Below, one piece after another: positions 1 through 6,574 of a stretch of DNA of 10,316 bases; positions within the stretch are counted from its first letter, which is position 1; each line of letters starts with the position of its first letter. This DNA is from DASQVO01 sp035640715 (GTDB taxonomy: Bacteria; Actinomycetota; Actinomycetes; Streptosporangiales; Streptosporangiaceae). The position numbers were made by a program, and so were the translations under genes. The notes under the pieces were generated by a model. That model saw nothing but the letters and a program-made list of their open reading frames with translations, made no database searches and was not told the DNA's origin. The DNA lies in NCBI GenBank assembly GCA_035640715.1, contig DASQVO010000250.1:1-10316 (forward strand), read 5' to 3'.

Positions 1-210
1 CAGCTTTAGCCATATCACACGGGTCCCGTAACGCGCCGTCCCATACGCCTGGGCACAGCCGTTACTTTCCTGGCATGCTATTGTCCCCTTCCGGTTTCCC
101 GTCCAGGTCAGCCATCAGACCCAGGAACCTCCCTTCGAGTCCCTCCCGGCTGAACCGGGGATATAACAGAGCGCCTCGCGGCGCAGTCGCGGCATGAGCG
201 GTTGTGGCGG

Positions 211-465
211 TCAGGTATGCCGGTGACTCAGGATGCGAGGGTTTGCGAGGTCACGGTTGTCGATGATGTCTGCCAGGTCCTGCGGGCCGACTTCAGCGAG
301 GTAGATCCTCTCGGCCGCGTGGTAGCGGTCATGGTGCAGGCGGGTTGCTTCTTCGATGCCTTCGGTGGCGCGGTCGCGGGCGATGCCGCGGTGCAGCGCG
401 GTTGAACCAGCGAGGAGGCCCGCGCGTCTGAAGGTGTGGAGAATGTCACGGTCGAGCCGAGCGTT
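211..465 (-). pseudogene. 3' remnant of a uridine-kinase-like P-loop kinase gene
   Basis: The minus-strand frame ending at TGA (213-211) reads a tail that resembles the C-terminus of actinobacterial uridine-kinase-like proteins. It includes HRGIARDRATEGIEEATRL, then RYHAAERIYLAEV, then ADIIDNRDLANPRIL. In the family this region carries the 'ARD' helix, the RY..(A/G)(Q/E)R(I/L)YL motif and the final 'vDN.D...PR' strand. The P-loop and nucleoside-binding half are absent. The frame stays open up to a TGA at about 499-501 but has no plausible start, and similarity fades above the 'HTFRRAGLLAG' stretch. Its upstream end overlaps the start of the plus-strand lipoprotein gene. I infer a 5'-truncated, non-functional relic. 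The family call rests on motif memory only. Confidence 0.5.
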
Positions 466-476
466 GGAGGATGACG

Positions 477-914
477 ATGGGCGCCATGACTCAAGGGATC
501 AGGCTACTTGCCGGGGCAGCTGTTCTGACTGGTGCAATCGCCGCTTGCACGGCAGGAGGAGCAGCAGGCGGAGGAGGAGACGGCGGCTCGGCTGCAAGCT
601 GCACCGCGGCACTGAAGTTCCTCGGGCAAGTGTACGGCGGAACATCCTTGAGGACTCACCCGCCGTACAACAGGGTGGGGCGGATTCCCCTCTCACACAT
701 GCACGAGATCGGCAAAGGAATATTTCCGCCCTGCAATGACACTAATCATTCCCACGACCTGGCGCAATCAGTTCGGGTGGCCCGGATTGATGATGTCAAT
801 CCCGAGATAGCAGTGGCCATACTTCCCTATGGAAGTGTCTTCGTGAGATCGGGCGCCACGATTCCACGCGCACTGACGTCCGCCCCTTGGATCCACTGGG
901 TGGAGTCCGATTGA
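477..914 (+). CDS. small secreted lipoprotein, DUF6281-like
   Basis: This is a predicted 145-residue lipoprotein of unknown function. It has a short signal peptide: a weakly charged start, then a hydrophobic LLAGAAVLTGAIAA stretch, then a lipobox IAAC with Cys24 as the lipidated residue. A Gly/Ala/Ser-rich tether follows (about 25-37). The mature part keeps the pattern of a small actinobacterial family I recall as DUF6281: a Cys soon after the tether, 'FLGQVYGG', a central 'PPCNDT' and 'VARIDDVNPEIAV...VFVRSG..IP'. The second and third Cys could form a disulfide. The ATG at 477 is preferred because GGAGG (466-470) lies 6 nt upstream. The ATG at 471 touches the GGAGG and the ATG at 486 is too far away. 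Local G+C is lower in the 700-860 part than in the sugar operon, which hints at separate acquisition. Confidence 0.7.
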   Translation: MGAMTQGIRLLAGAAVLTGAIAACTAGGAAGGGGDGGSAASCTAALKFLGQVYGGTSLRTHPPYNRVGRIPLSHMHEIGKGIFPPCNDTNHSHDLAQSVRVARIDDVNPEIAVAILPYGSVFVRSGATIPRALTSAPWIHWVESD

Positions 915-996
915 CCAGCGTGTCTTGACCGGGGTTGTTTGAAACGTCCTCACATCGGCAGAAGAGCGCGCTCGCGCGAGGTAACGGCCGGAGCAC

Positions 997-1559
997 CTAC
1001 TTTGTGGCCGTCACCGTCTGGATGATGAATGCGTACAGAGCGTGCCATTGCAGCGAGTGGAGTCCGGCCCCGGTAAGCAGCCGGGTAGCGCGTGCCTTGG
1101 TGCGGGCCTTGGACCGGCGACTGCTCACCAGTGTCGGCCACAAGCATGCCGAGAAGAGGTCGGTGAGGACGAGGCGGCCGCCCGGCACCAGCACCCTGGC
1201 GCATTCGGTAAGTCCTTGCTGCTGATCCGTCCAGTGGTCGAAGGAAGTGGTGCTGATTATCAGGTCAAAGGCGTCGTCGTTGAAAGGAAGCCGTTCGGCG
1301 ACGCCGCCGAGGGAAACGCAGCCGCTCGTCAGCCGCGGACGCGGTGGCGATTCTGACCATTTCCGGTGCCGGGTCAATGCCGGCGAACTCGATGGTGGCG
1401 GGCAAGCGATTGGCGAGCTGCCGAAGGACGTACCCCGGTGCCGCAGCCTACATCGAGCACGCGTCGAGATGCAGGAACGTACGTCAGGGCGAGCTCCACG
1501 GCCCGATCGCTGATCTCGTGGCGAAGATGCCCGAGCTACTTCGACCTGAAAAAGTCGGA
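997..1559 (-). pseudogene. class I SAM-dependent methyltransferase, frameshifted
   Basis: Stitching three minus-strand frames gives a recognisable small Rossmann methyltransferase. The first part has HLRHEISDRAVELAL and RRVLDVGCGTG (motif I, SAM-binding glycine loop). A shift near 1427-1433 leads to VLRQLANRLPATIEFAGIDP and PEMVRIATASAADERL (motif II acidic residue in GIDP). A second shift near 1310-1322 leads to GVAERLPFNDDAFDLIIS (motif IV region), ECARVLVPGGRLVLTDLF (motif V/VI) and a C-terminal tail ending at TAG 999-997. A TAG also lies in the first frame at about 1538-1536, and no good start codon is visible. The last ~105 residues are uninterrupted. With two frameshifts and no N-terminus the gene is very probably dead, unless the shifts are assembly errors. 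Substrate unknown. Confidence 0.8.
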
Positions 1560-1655
1560 GGGCTGAGTCCGGGCGGGGTTGCGGCAGCAAGTTCTGGGCT
1601 GGCAGGCGGTACGGGCCTGGCCGGGATGGCAGCGAGTCAGGTCGTAGGGCCGAGG

Positions 1656-2702
1656 CTAGGCGTCAGAGGTGCGGGCGATCGTCGCGCGGGCGCGGCGGAC
1701 CGAGATCCGGCCAGATTCGGGCAGCACGTCGCTGACGAACCCGTAGGCCGCGGCAAGCTCGGCGGCGTGGCTGGAGCCATCGGCGGCCTTGGCCCGGGTC
1801 CCGGCCAGCCAGTCGATGATGTCACCCCAGCCTGGCGCGGCCAGCGAGCCGCCTACGTACTGGACCGAGAGCGCGGCACACAGGTTGGCGAACGCCAGCC
1901 GCTGCCGCAACGGCCACTCACGCAGGGTGCCGAGCACGAAGGCGGCCCCGAAGACGTCTCCGGCCCCGGTGGGGTCGTGCGCGTTCACCGGGAGCGAGGG
2001 CGCCCACTCCTGCTCACCCGTCGTGGAGTCGATCGCGATCGCCCCCTGCCCGCCGCAGGTGACCACCGCGACCGGCACCCGGTCGGCCAGCGCGTGCAGC
2101 GCGTCGTGCGGGTCGTCGGCGTGGGTATACGCCATCGCCTCGACGCTGTTCGGCAGGAACGCGTGGAAGTGCTCCAGCTGCTCAAGCACGCTCGGCGGCC
2201 ACTTCTCGTCGCCGTCCCAGCCGGTGTCGGCGAATAGCAGCATCCCACTGGACGACGCGGTGCCGAACCACTCACGGGGTTCGGCGTCCAGGTGCGCGAA
2301 GCCGGCCCGGGCGGGCGGGATGGTGGCCAGCAGCTCGCTGGTGGGGACCGGTGCCGGGTGCATGTGGGTCAGCATCGCCCGGTCCCGCTCGACCACCATC
2401 GAGACGGTCACCGGCGAGTGCCAGTCGGAGAACCGCCGCGAGTAGGTGAGGTCCACCCCCTCCTGCTCGGTGAGTGTAGACCAGCAGAAGTCCCCGTACA
2501 CGTCGTCGCCGAACGCGGCGGCCAGGGACGTGTGCACCCCCAGGCGGCTCGCCGCGATGGCCAGGTTGGCGATGCCTCCCGGGCACGATCCCATTCCGTC
2601 GGCCTGGATCTCAGTGCCGCGGACGGGCAGGGAGCCCATCCCAGTGAAGACGACATCGAAGAAAACAGTGCCGTGTACGAATAGGTCATACGTGTCGTCC
2701 AT
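1656..2702 (-). CDS. PfkB/ribokinase-family carbohydrate kinase
   Basis: A 348-residue cytoplasmic sugar kinase that would transfer the ATP gamma-phosphate to a sugar or sugar-like alcohol. The N-terminal PfkB signature is GGIANLAIAASRLG (42-55), followed by a Gly-rich FGDDVYGD turn. An N-x-x-E motif (N185-E188) is expected to organise Mg2+/phosphate. The C-terminal signature DPTGAGDVFGAAFV (243-256) holds the anion hole and catalytic base Asp249. The length is slightly above the usual 300-330, owing to a C-terminal tail after about 300 rich in Ala/Arg. The ATG at 2702 is preceded by GAGGTGAG. It is divergent from the GH4 glycosidase across 87 bp, so co-regulation with the sugar operon is likely. 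The substrate cannot be read from the sequence; a sugar released from the imported oligosaccharide is my inference. Confidence 0.9.
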   Translation of the reverse strand: MDDTYDLFVHGTVFFDVVFTGMGSLPVRGTEIQADGMGSCPGGIANLAIAASRLGVHTSLAAAFGDDVYGDFCWSTLTEQEGVDLTYSRRFSDWHSPVTVSMVVERDRAMLTHMHPAPVPTSELLATIPPARAGFAHLDAEPREWFGTASSSGMLLFADTGWDGDEKWPPSVLEQLEHFHAFLPNSVEAMAYTHADDPHDALHALADRVPVAVVTCGGQGAIAIDSTTGEQEWAPSLPVNAHDPTGAGDVFGAAFVLGTLREWPLRQRLAFANLCAALSVQYVGGSLAAPGWGDIIDWLAGTRAKAADGSSHAAELAAAYGFVSDVLPESGRISVRRARATIARTSDA

Positions 2703-2789
2703 CTCACCTCATCCGTCCGGAAGGCCTGATCACCCAGCAAGCCAGCACTGCAAGCCAGCACTGCGAACCAGGCCGGTAGGGTCGGAGCC
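2703..2789. promoter_or_regulatory. divergent promoter region with 13-bp tandem repeat
   Basis: The only non-coding space between the divergent kinase and glycosidase genes must hold both promoters unless they are read from farther away. It contains a perfect 13-bp tandem repeat, gcaagccagcact, at 2737-2749 and 2750-2762, running on two more matching bases. The 13-bp period is slightly more than one helical turn. A regulator-binding site is an inference. No convincing -10/-35 pair could be assigned. Confidence 0.45.
2737..2762. repeat. perfect 13-bp direct tandem repeat
   Basis: Two head-to-tail copies of gcaagccagcact sit in the middle of the 87-bp divergent intergenic region, with the next two bases (gc) also matching the unit. 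Both copies lie between the kinase start and the glycosidase start. Confidence 0.85.
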
Positions 2790-4115
2790 GTGCGAGTCAC
2801 CATTCTCGGTGGCGGCGGGTTCCGGGTGCCACTGATCTGCAAGGAACTGCGCGGCAGCAAGCTGGCGGTCGACGAGGTCGTGCTGTACGACACCTCGCCC
2901 GTCCGGCTCCAGGTGATCGCCGACGTGCTGGCCGGATACCAGCTGCCGCGAAGTTACCAGGTGCGCACGACCACGGACCTCGGCACCGCGCTGCGCGGCG
3001 CTGGCCTGATCTTTTCCGCGCTCCGGGTCGGCGGCCTGGACGGCCGGGTAAGAGACGAGCGGACCGCGCTCGCGCACGGCGTGCTCGGGCAGGAGACGGT
3101 CGGGGCCGGCGGACTGTCCTATGCCGCGCGGGCGGTGCCCGTCGTCGGCGCGATCGCGCGCCGCATCGCGGAACTGGCCGGCGACGCGTGGGTGATCTCG
3201 ATGACCAACCCGGCGGGCATCGTCACCGAGGTGATGGCAAAGGACCTCGGCCCGAGGGTGATCGGCGTTTGCGACTCCCCGATCGCGCTGGTGCGCCGCA
3301 CCTGCGCCGCGGCAGGGGCCGATCCCGGCGACTCGCTGGCCCAGGTCGCCGACCGGGTAACGGTCGACTACCTGGGACTGAACCACCTTGGCTGGCTGCG
3401 CGCGCTCACCGTCGATGGCACCGACCTGCTGCCCGGCCTGCTCGCCGATCCGGAGCGGCTGGGCATGATCGAGGAAGGCCGCCTGTTCGGCGCGGACCTG
3501 CTGCGGGCGCTCGGCGCGATCCCTAACGAGTACCTGTACTGGTACTACGCCCGGAATGAGGCGCTGCGTGATGTGCTGGCGGCAGGACAGACCCGCGGCG
3601 AGCATGTCCGCGCGAAGCAGCAGGCGTTCTATGCGGCGGCTGCGGCGGACCCCGGCAATGCTGCGCGACTGTGGGCGGACGCCAACGATGAACGCAACCG
3701 CAGCTACTTCGCTGAACTGCGGACGGGCGAACGGGCCGGCGAGCGGGACGCGGCCGACGTCGCGGCTGGCGGGTACGAATCGGTCGCGGTCGGCCTGGCG
3801 GCGGCCCTGACCGGTGCAGCGCCACGAGCGCGGCTGATCCTGAATGTGCTCAACGACGGAACCGTCCCCGCGCTCCCACCGGACGCGGTGATCGAGACCG
3901 TATGCCAGGTCGGCGAAAGCGGCGCGGTCCCAGTCACGGTACGGCCCCCGTCCGCTCATGAGCTTGGCCTCATGTGCATGGTGAAGAGCTGCGAGCGCGA
4001 CATCATCACCGCCTCGATAGACGGCTCCTCCGCCGCTGCTCTGCGTGCGTTCGCGCTGCACCCCCTGGTCGGATCGCTCAGCGCCGCACGGGCCTTGGCC
4101 GCCCCGGCGCCCTAG
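2790..4115 (+). CDS. GH4 glycosidase, 6-phospho-beta-glucosidase type
   Basis: A 441-residue NAD- and divalent-metal-dependent glycoside hydrolase of family 4. The family cleaves by oxidising C3 of the sugar, elimination, then reduction. The N-terminal Rossmann fold begins ILGGGGFRVPL (5-15). QETVGAGG (101-108) and SMTNPAGIVTE (137-147) are typical of the 6-phospho-beta-glucosidase branch. The metal ligands should be Cys161 in GVCDSP and His199 in GLNHLGW. The Tyr-rich EYLYWYY (247-253) probably contains the catalytic base tyrosine. Length is normal. The start is GTG at 2790, with GGTAGG (2775-2780) and a closer GGAG upstream. It heads the sugar operon, although the AT-rich island after it may separate its transcript from the transporter genes. 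GH4 sub-specificity is hard to fix from sequence, so phospho-substrate use is inferred. Confidence 0.9.
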   Translation: MRVTILGGGGFRVPLICKELRGSKLAVDEVVLYDTSPVRLQVIADVLAGYQLPRSYQVRTTTDLGTALRGAGLIFSALRVGGLDGRVRDERTALAHGVLGQETVGAGGLSYAARAVPVVGAIARRIAELAGDAWVISMTNPAGIVTEVMAKDLGPRVIGVCDSPIALVRRTCAAAGADPGDSLAQVADRVTVDYLGLNHLGWLRALTVDGTDLLPGLLADPERLGMIEEGRLFGADLLRALGAIPNEYLYWYYARNEALRDVLAAGQTRGEHVRAKQQAFYAAAAADPGNAARLWADANDERNRSYFAELRTGERAGERDAADVAAGGYESVAVGLAAALTGAAPRARLILNVLNDGTVPALPPDAVIETVCQVGESGAVPVTVRPPSAHELGLMCMVKSCERDIITASIDGSSAAALRAFALHPLVGSLSAARALAAPAP

Positions 4116-4200
4116 CTTTACCAGTATACCTACCGATATTATAGACTTTTATAACGATCGATTAGTCTAGTTATCTTTAATACCCTTAATGCACCTTTCC
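4116..4200. promoter_or_regulatory. AT-rich island, probable promoter/operator of the transporter genes
   Basis: This stretch, directly after the glycosidase stop, drops to roughly 35% G+C inside DNA of about 70% G+C. It contains an imperfect dyad, gatattatagac (4135-4146) against gtctagttatc (4165-4175), around an 18-nt loop that itself holds the palindrome cgatcg. Several TATAAT-like hexamers occur (tattat, tataac). A promoter with a repressor site for the binding-protein gene fits best. A weak terminator for the glycosidase is the alternative. I saw no clear LacI-type TGNNANCGNT consensus. Confidence 0.45.
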
Positions 4201-4214
4201 CCAAACGGTGTCAT

Positions 4215-4274
4215 CGCTTGTGAAGTGGAGGCCTGGTGCCTCGAACACCGCTTGTGAAGTGGAGGGCCTGATGC
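4215..4274 (+). repeat. duplicated Shine-Dalgarno/start segment
   Basis: A 17-bp sequence, cgcttgtgaagtggagg, occurs at 4215-4231 and again at 4249-4265, 34 bp apart. After one extra base in the second copy, similarity continues as cctg(g/a)tgc. Each copy therefore supplies GGAGG followed by a start codon: GTG at 4236 in the first and ATG at 4271 in the second. This looks like a local tandem duplication of a translation start. Confidence 0.85.
4236..4271 (+). CDS. possible 11-codon leader minicistron
   Basis: A GTG at 4236 with GGAGG (4227-4231) 4 nt upstream opens a frame reading MPRTPLVKWRA and stops at TGA 4269-4271. The A of that TGA is the A of the ATG of the solute-binding-protein gene (TGATG). 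Such overlap normally couples translation. The peptide has no run of one amino acid, so classical attenuation is not suggested. It may be an accidental product of the duplication, or a real device that sets expression of the binding protein. Confidence 0.35.
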   Translation: MPRTPLVKWRA

Positions 4275-5581
4275 GCAGACAGGCGACGACGGCGGGAACG
4301 GTCCTGCTGGCAGTGACCGGGTTGGCGCTGACCGCCGCGGCGTGCAGTTCGTCGTCGGGGCCGTCCGCGGGGTCCCCAGGGAAGCCGATCACGATCACCT
4401 ACTGGACGTCCAGCAGTCAGGCCGAAATCAACTGGCTGGACTCGCACTTCAACGCCACCCACTCCAGCATCAAGGTGCAGGGCCAGTACATTGCCAGCGC
4501 GGACGACACCACCGCTAAGGAAGTGGCCGCGCTGAAGACCAACACCGAGCCGAACGTCATCATCGGGCAGGACCCCTCGGCGCTGCCGCTGCTCGCCGAG
4601 AGCGGCAAGGTCGTGAGCCTGAACGGGCCGCTCGCGTCCGAGACCAGCGGGCTGTACCCGGGGATCAAGTCCGCGCTGTTCTACAAGGGCCGGCAGCTCG
4701 GCATGGCGCTCGGCGGCGTCGGCGACTACGTGCTCTTCTATAACAAGACCGACTTCGCCAAGGCTGGCATCAGCTCGCCGCCCGCCACCTGGACCCAGCT
4801 GGAGGCGGACGCGATCAAGCTGTCCGACCCGGCCAAGCACCACTACGGGTTCTACGTCCCGTGGGGGACCGCTGAGTGGATCTCCTACGAATGGGAGGGC
4901 CTGCTCTGGGCTAACGGCGGGCAGATCCTGAACTCTTCCGGCGCCAAGACGGCCTTCGACAGCCCGGCTGGAGTAGCCGCCCTGACCACCTGGGTTGACC
5001 TCGTCCGAAAGGACCACGCCGCGCCGACCACGAGCTTCGCGGAGGCAGGCAGCGACGACGGCGCGCCCGCCTTCGCCAGCGACGCGGTGTCGATGATCAT
5101 CGACGGCCAGTGGGCAGTCTCGGAGTTCAACACGGCCAAGCTCCGCTACGGTGTCGCGCTGGTTCCGGCCGGCACCTCCGGGCATTCGGCCGCCAACATC
5201 GGCATCGGTGTGGCGACCGTGTTCACCCAGGGCGGCACGGCGGCGCAGAACGCGGCGATCCAGTTCGTCCAGTGGCTCGCGCAGCCCGCGCAGGGCGCTT
5301 ACCTGACCGCGGAGAACGGCGGCCTGCCCAGCGCCCCGGACCAGCTTCAGCAAGCCGCGGTCAAGCAGGAGGCGGCCAGCCAGCCGACCTACCAGACCTT
5401 CGCCACCCAGCTGCAGACCGGCCAGACCCGGCCGACGGTGCCGGCCTACACGCAGATCTCGCTAGCCCTGGCGACCGAGATCCAGGATGCCTTGAAGGGC
5501 ACCGTGACCCCGGCGCAGGCGCTGGCCACGGCGGCGGCGGATGGCAACCAGGCCATCGCCAGCGGCGGGTCCGGCTCCTGA
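4271..5581 (+). CDS. ABC sugar transporter solute-binding lipoprotein (family 1)
   Basis: A 436-residue extracellular binding protein of the SBP family 1 type that captures an oligosaccharide and delivers it to the two permeases encoded downstream. The signal peptide starts MRRQ, has a hydrophobic core VLLAVTGLALTAAA and ends at Cys25, with a relaxed lipobox (AAAC). A Ser/Gly/Pro tether follows. The mature fold begins ITITYWTSSS (about 40-49), the usual first strand of carbohydrate-binding SBPs, and contains the typical GVGDYVLFYNKTDFAKAGI segment near residue 150. ATG 4271 is chosen over an in-frame GTG at 4208 because the signal peptide begins there and GGAGGG (4261-4266) is correctly placed. 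Bound sugar unknown; the neighbouring GH4 enzyme suggests a glucoside. Confidence 0.92.
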   Translation: MRRQATTAGTVLLAVTGLALTAAACSSSSGPSAGSPGKPITITYWTSSSQAEINWLDSHFNATHSSIKVQGQYIASADDTTAKEVAALKTNTEPNVIIGQDPSALPLLAESGKVVSLNGPLASETSGLYPGIKSALFYKGRQLGMALGGVGDYVLFYNKTDFAKAGISSPPATWTQLEADAIKLSDPAKHHYGFYVPWGTAEWISYEWEGLLWANGGQILNSSGAKTAFDSPAGVAALTTWVDLVRKDHAAPTTSFAEAGSDDGAPAFASDAVSMIIDGQWAVSEFNTAKLRYGVALVPAGTSGHSAANIGIGVATVFTQGGTAAQNAAIQFVQWLAQPAQGAYLTAENGGLPSAPDQLQQAAVKQEAASQPTYQTFATQLQTGQTRPTVPAYTQISLALATEIQDALKGTVTPAQALATAAADGNQAIASGGSGS

Positions 5582-6567
5582 GCGCCTGGATTCGCCCGCG
5601 CAGCTCGATCGCGCCGCGGGGCGGCAGTACCGCCCCGCGGCGCGGCGCACGGTCCGGCCCGGCGGGCAGCAGGGTCCGCCGGTGGGGCACCGCGTACGCC
5701 TTCGTCCTGCCGGTGCTGGGCCTGACCGTCATCTTCTCCGTCGTCCCGCTGGTCATGGTGTTCCAGCGCAGCCTGTACCGCGGCAACATCTTCGGCACCA
5801 ACCTGACCTTTGCCGGCCTGGCCAACTATCGCGCGGTCTTCAGCACCGGCGGCGGCCACGCGCTCGTGGTCACGGCGGTGTTCACGGTCGGCTTCGTCGC
5901 GGCGTGCATGGTGGCGGGCTTCTGCATCGCGCTGCTGCTTGACGTCCGGCTGCCCGGGCTGAAGCAGGTGCGTGCGTTCTTCATCATCCCGATGGTGGTG
6001 CCCGCGGTGGCGACCGCGTTCATCTGGTTCACCCTGTTCCAGCCGGACACCGGCCTGTTCAACCGGGTCTTCGCCGACCTCGGCCTGCCCCAGGTCAGCC
6101 TCTCCACCCCGACCACGGCGCTGCTCGCGGTCATCGGTTTCGGCGCATGGCAGTTCTTCGGCGAGGTCGTCCTGCTTTACCTAGCGGCGCTGAAGGCGCT
6201 GCCCAGGGACGTGATCGAGGCGGCCAGCGTGGACGGGGCCGGTGCCTGGCAGCGGCTGCGGTACGTCCGCTGGCCGCTGCTGCGGCACCAGACCGCGCTG
6301 ATCATTGTCATCGCCACGCTCACCGGGCTGCAGACCTTCACCCAGATCTACGTGCTCACTGACGGCGGCCCGCAGGGCGCCACGCAGACCGCGCTGTACT
6401 ACGTGTACCAGGAGGCGTTCGGCCTAGGCGCCGGCGGCTCTATCGGGCTGGCCGACGCGATGGCCGTGATCTTGTTCGGCATCTCGATCGTCGTCACGAT
6501 CACGCAGCTGGCCCTGGTCAGCCGGGTCCGCAGCCCCAGAACCGCCAGAACATATACAGGAGCGTGA
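5578..6567 (+). CDS. ABC sugar transporter permease 1 (MalF/CUT1 type)
   Basis: The first membrane subunit of the importer, about 329 residues, with around six membrane segments. The first is YAFVLPVLGLTVIFSVVPLV after a basic, Pro/Arg/Gly-rich cytoplasmic N-terminus. The cytoplasmic EAA loop that docks the ATPase reads EAASVDGAGAWQRL (E214, A215, A216, G220 when numbered from 5578). The start is a problem: this frame has no ATG, GTG or TTG between 5110 and 5713, and 5713 already lies inside the first membrane helix. The best candidate is CTG at 5578, which overlaps the preceding TGA as CTGA. ATT 5590 and ATC 5608 are alternatives. The frame's own upstream opening inside the binding-protein gene is out-of-frame noise. 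Product identity is secure; the N-terminus is not. Confidence 0.88.
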   Translation: MSAWIRPRSSIAPRGGSTAPRRGARSGPAGSRVRRWGTAYAFVLPVLGLTVIFSVVPLVMVFQRSLYRGNIFGTNLTFAGLANYRAVFSTGGGHALVVTAVFTVGFVAACMVAGFCIALLLDVRLPGLKQVRAFFIIPMVVPAVATAFIWFTLFQPDTGLFNRVFADLGLPQVSLSTPTTALLAVIGFGAWQFFGEVVLLYLAALKALPRDVIEAASVDGAGAWQRLRYVRWPLLRHQTALIIVIATLTGLQTFTQIYVLTDGGPQGATQTALYYVYQEAFGLGAGGSIGLADAMAVILFGISIVVTITQLALVSRVRSPRTARTYTGA

Positions 6568-6574
6568 AGCACCG

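Noticed and set aside
19..29. Palindrome acgggtcccgt
   Set aside because: 5-bp arms only, in GC-rich DNA with no adjacent gene start. Too short to support as an operator.
131..170. tRNA-like 'ttcgagtccc' near the left end
   Set aside because: The flanking bases (ccc on both sides) cannot form a T-stem, and no acceptor or anticodon stem can be drawn.
1344..2237. 297-codon plus-strand open frame across the methyltransferase relic and kinase
   Set aside because: It crosses two unrelated minus-strand genes, has no motif, and is the reverse shadow of the PfkB kinase.
2730..4061. 443-codon minus-strand open frame opposite the GH4 gene
   Set aside because: Low-complexity Arg/Gly/Ala composition, no family motif, and the plus strand encodes a clear GH4 enzyme. 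This is typical antisense openness in high-G+C DNA.
4208..4270. Upstream GTG as the start of the solute-binding protein
   Set aside because: It would place a non-hydrophobic extension before a textbook lipoprotein signal peptide. The ATG at 4271 has a well-placed GGAGGG.
4211..5353. 380-codon minus-strand open frame opposite the binding protein
   Set aside because: Arg/Gly/Val-rich with no recognisable motif. It is an antisense shadow of the solute-binding protein.
5110..5577. GTG 5110 as the start of permease 1
   Set aside because: It would overlap the binding-protein gene by more than 450 bases with Arg/Gly-rich antifamily sequence before the first membrane helix.
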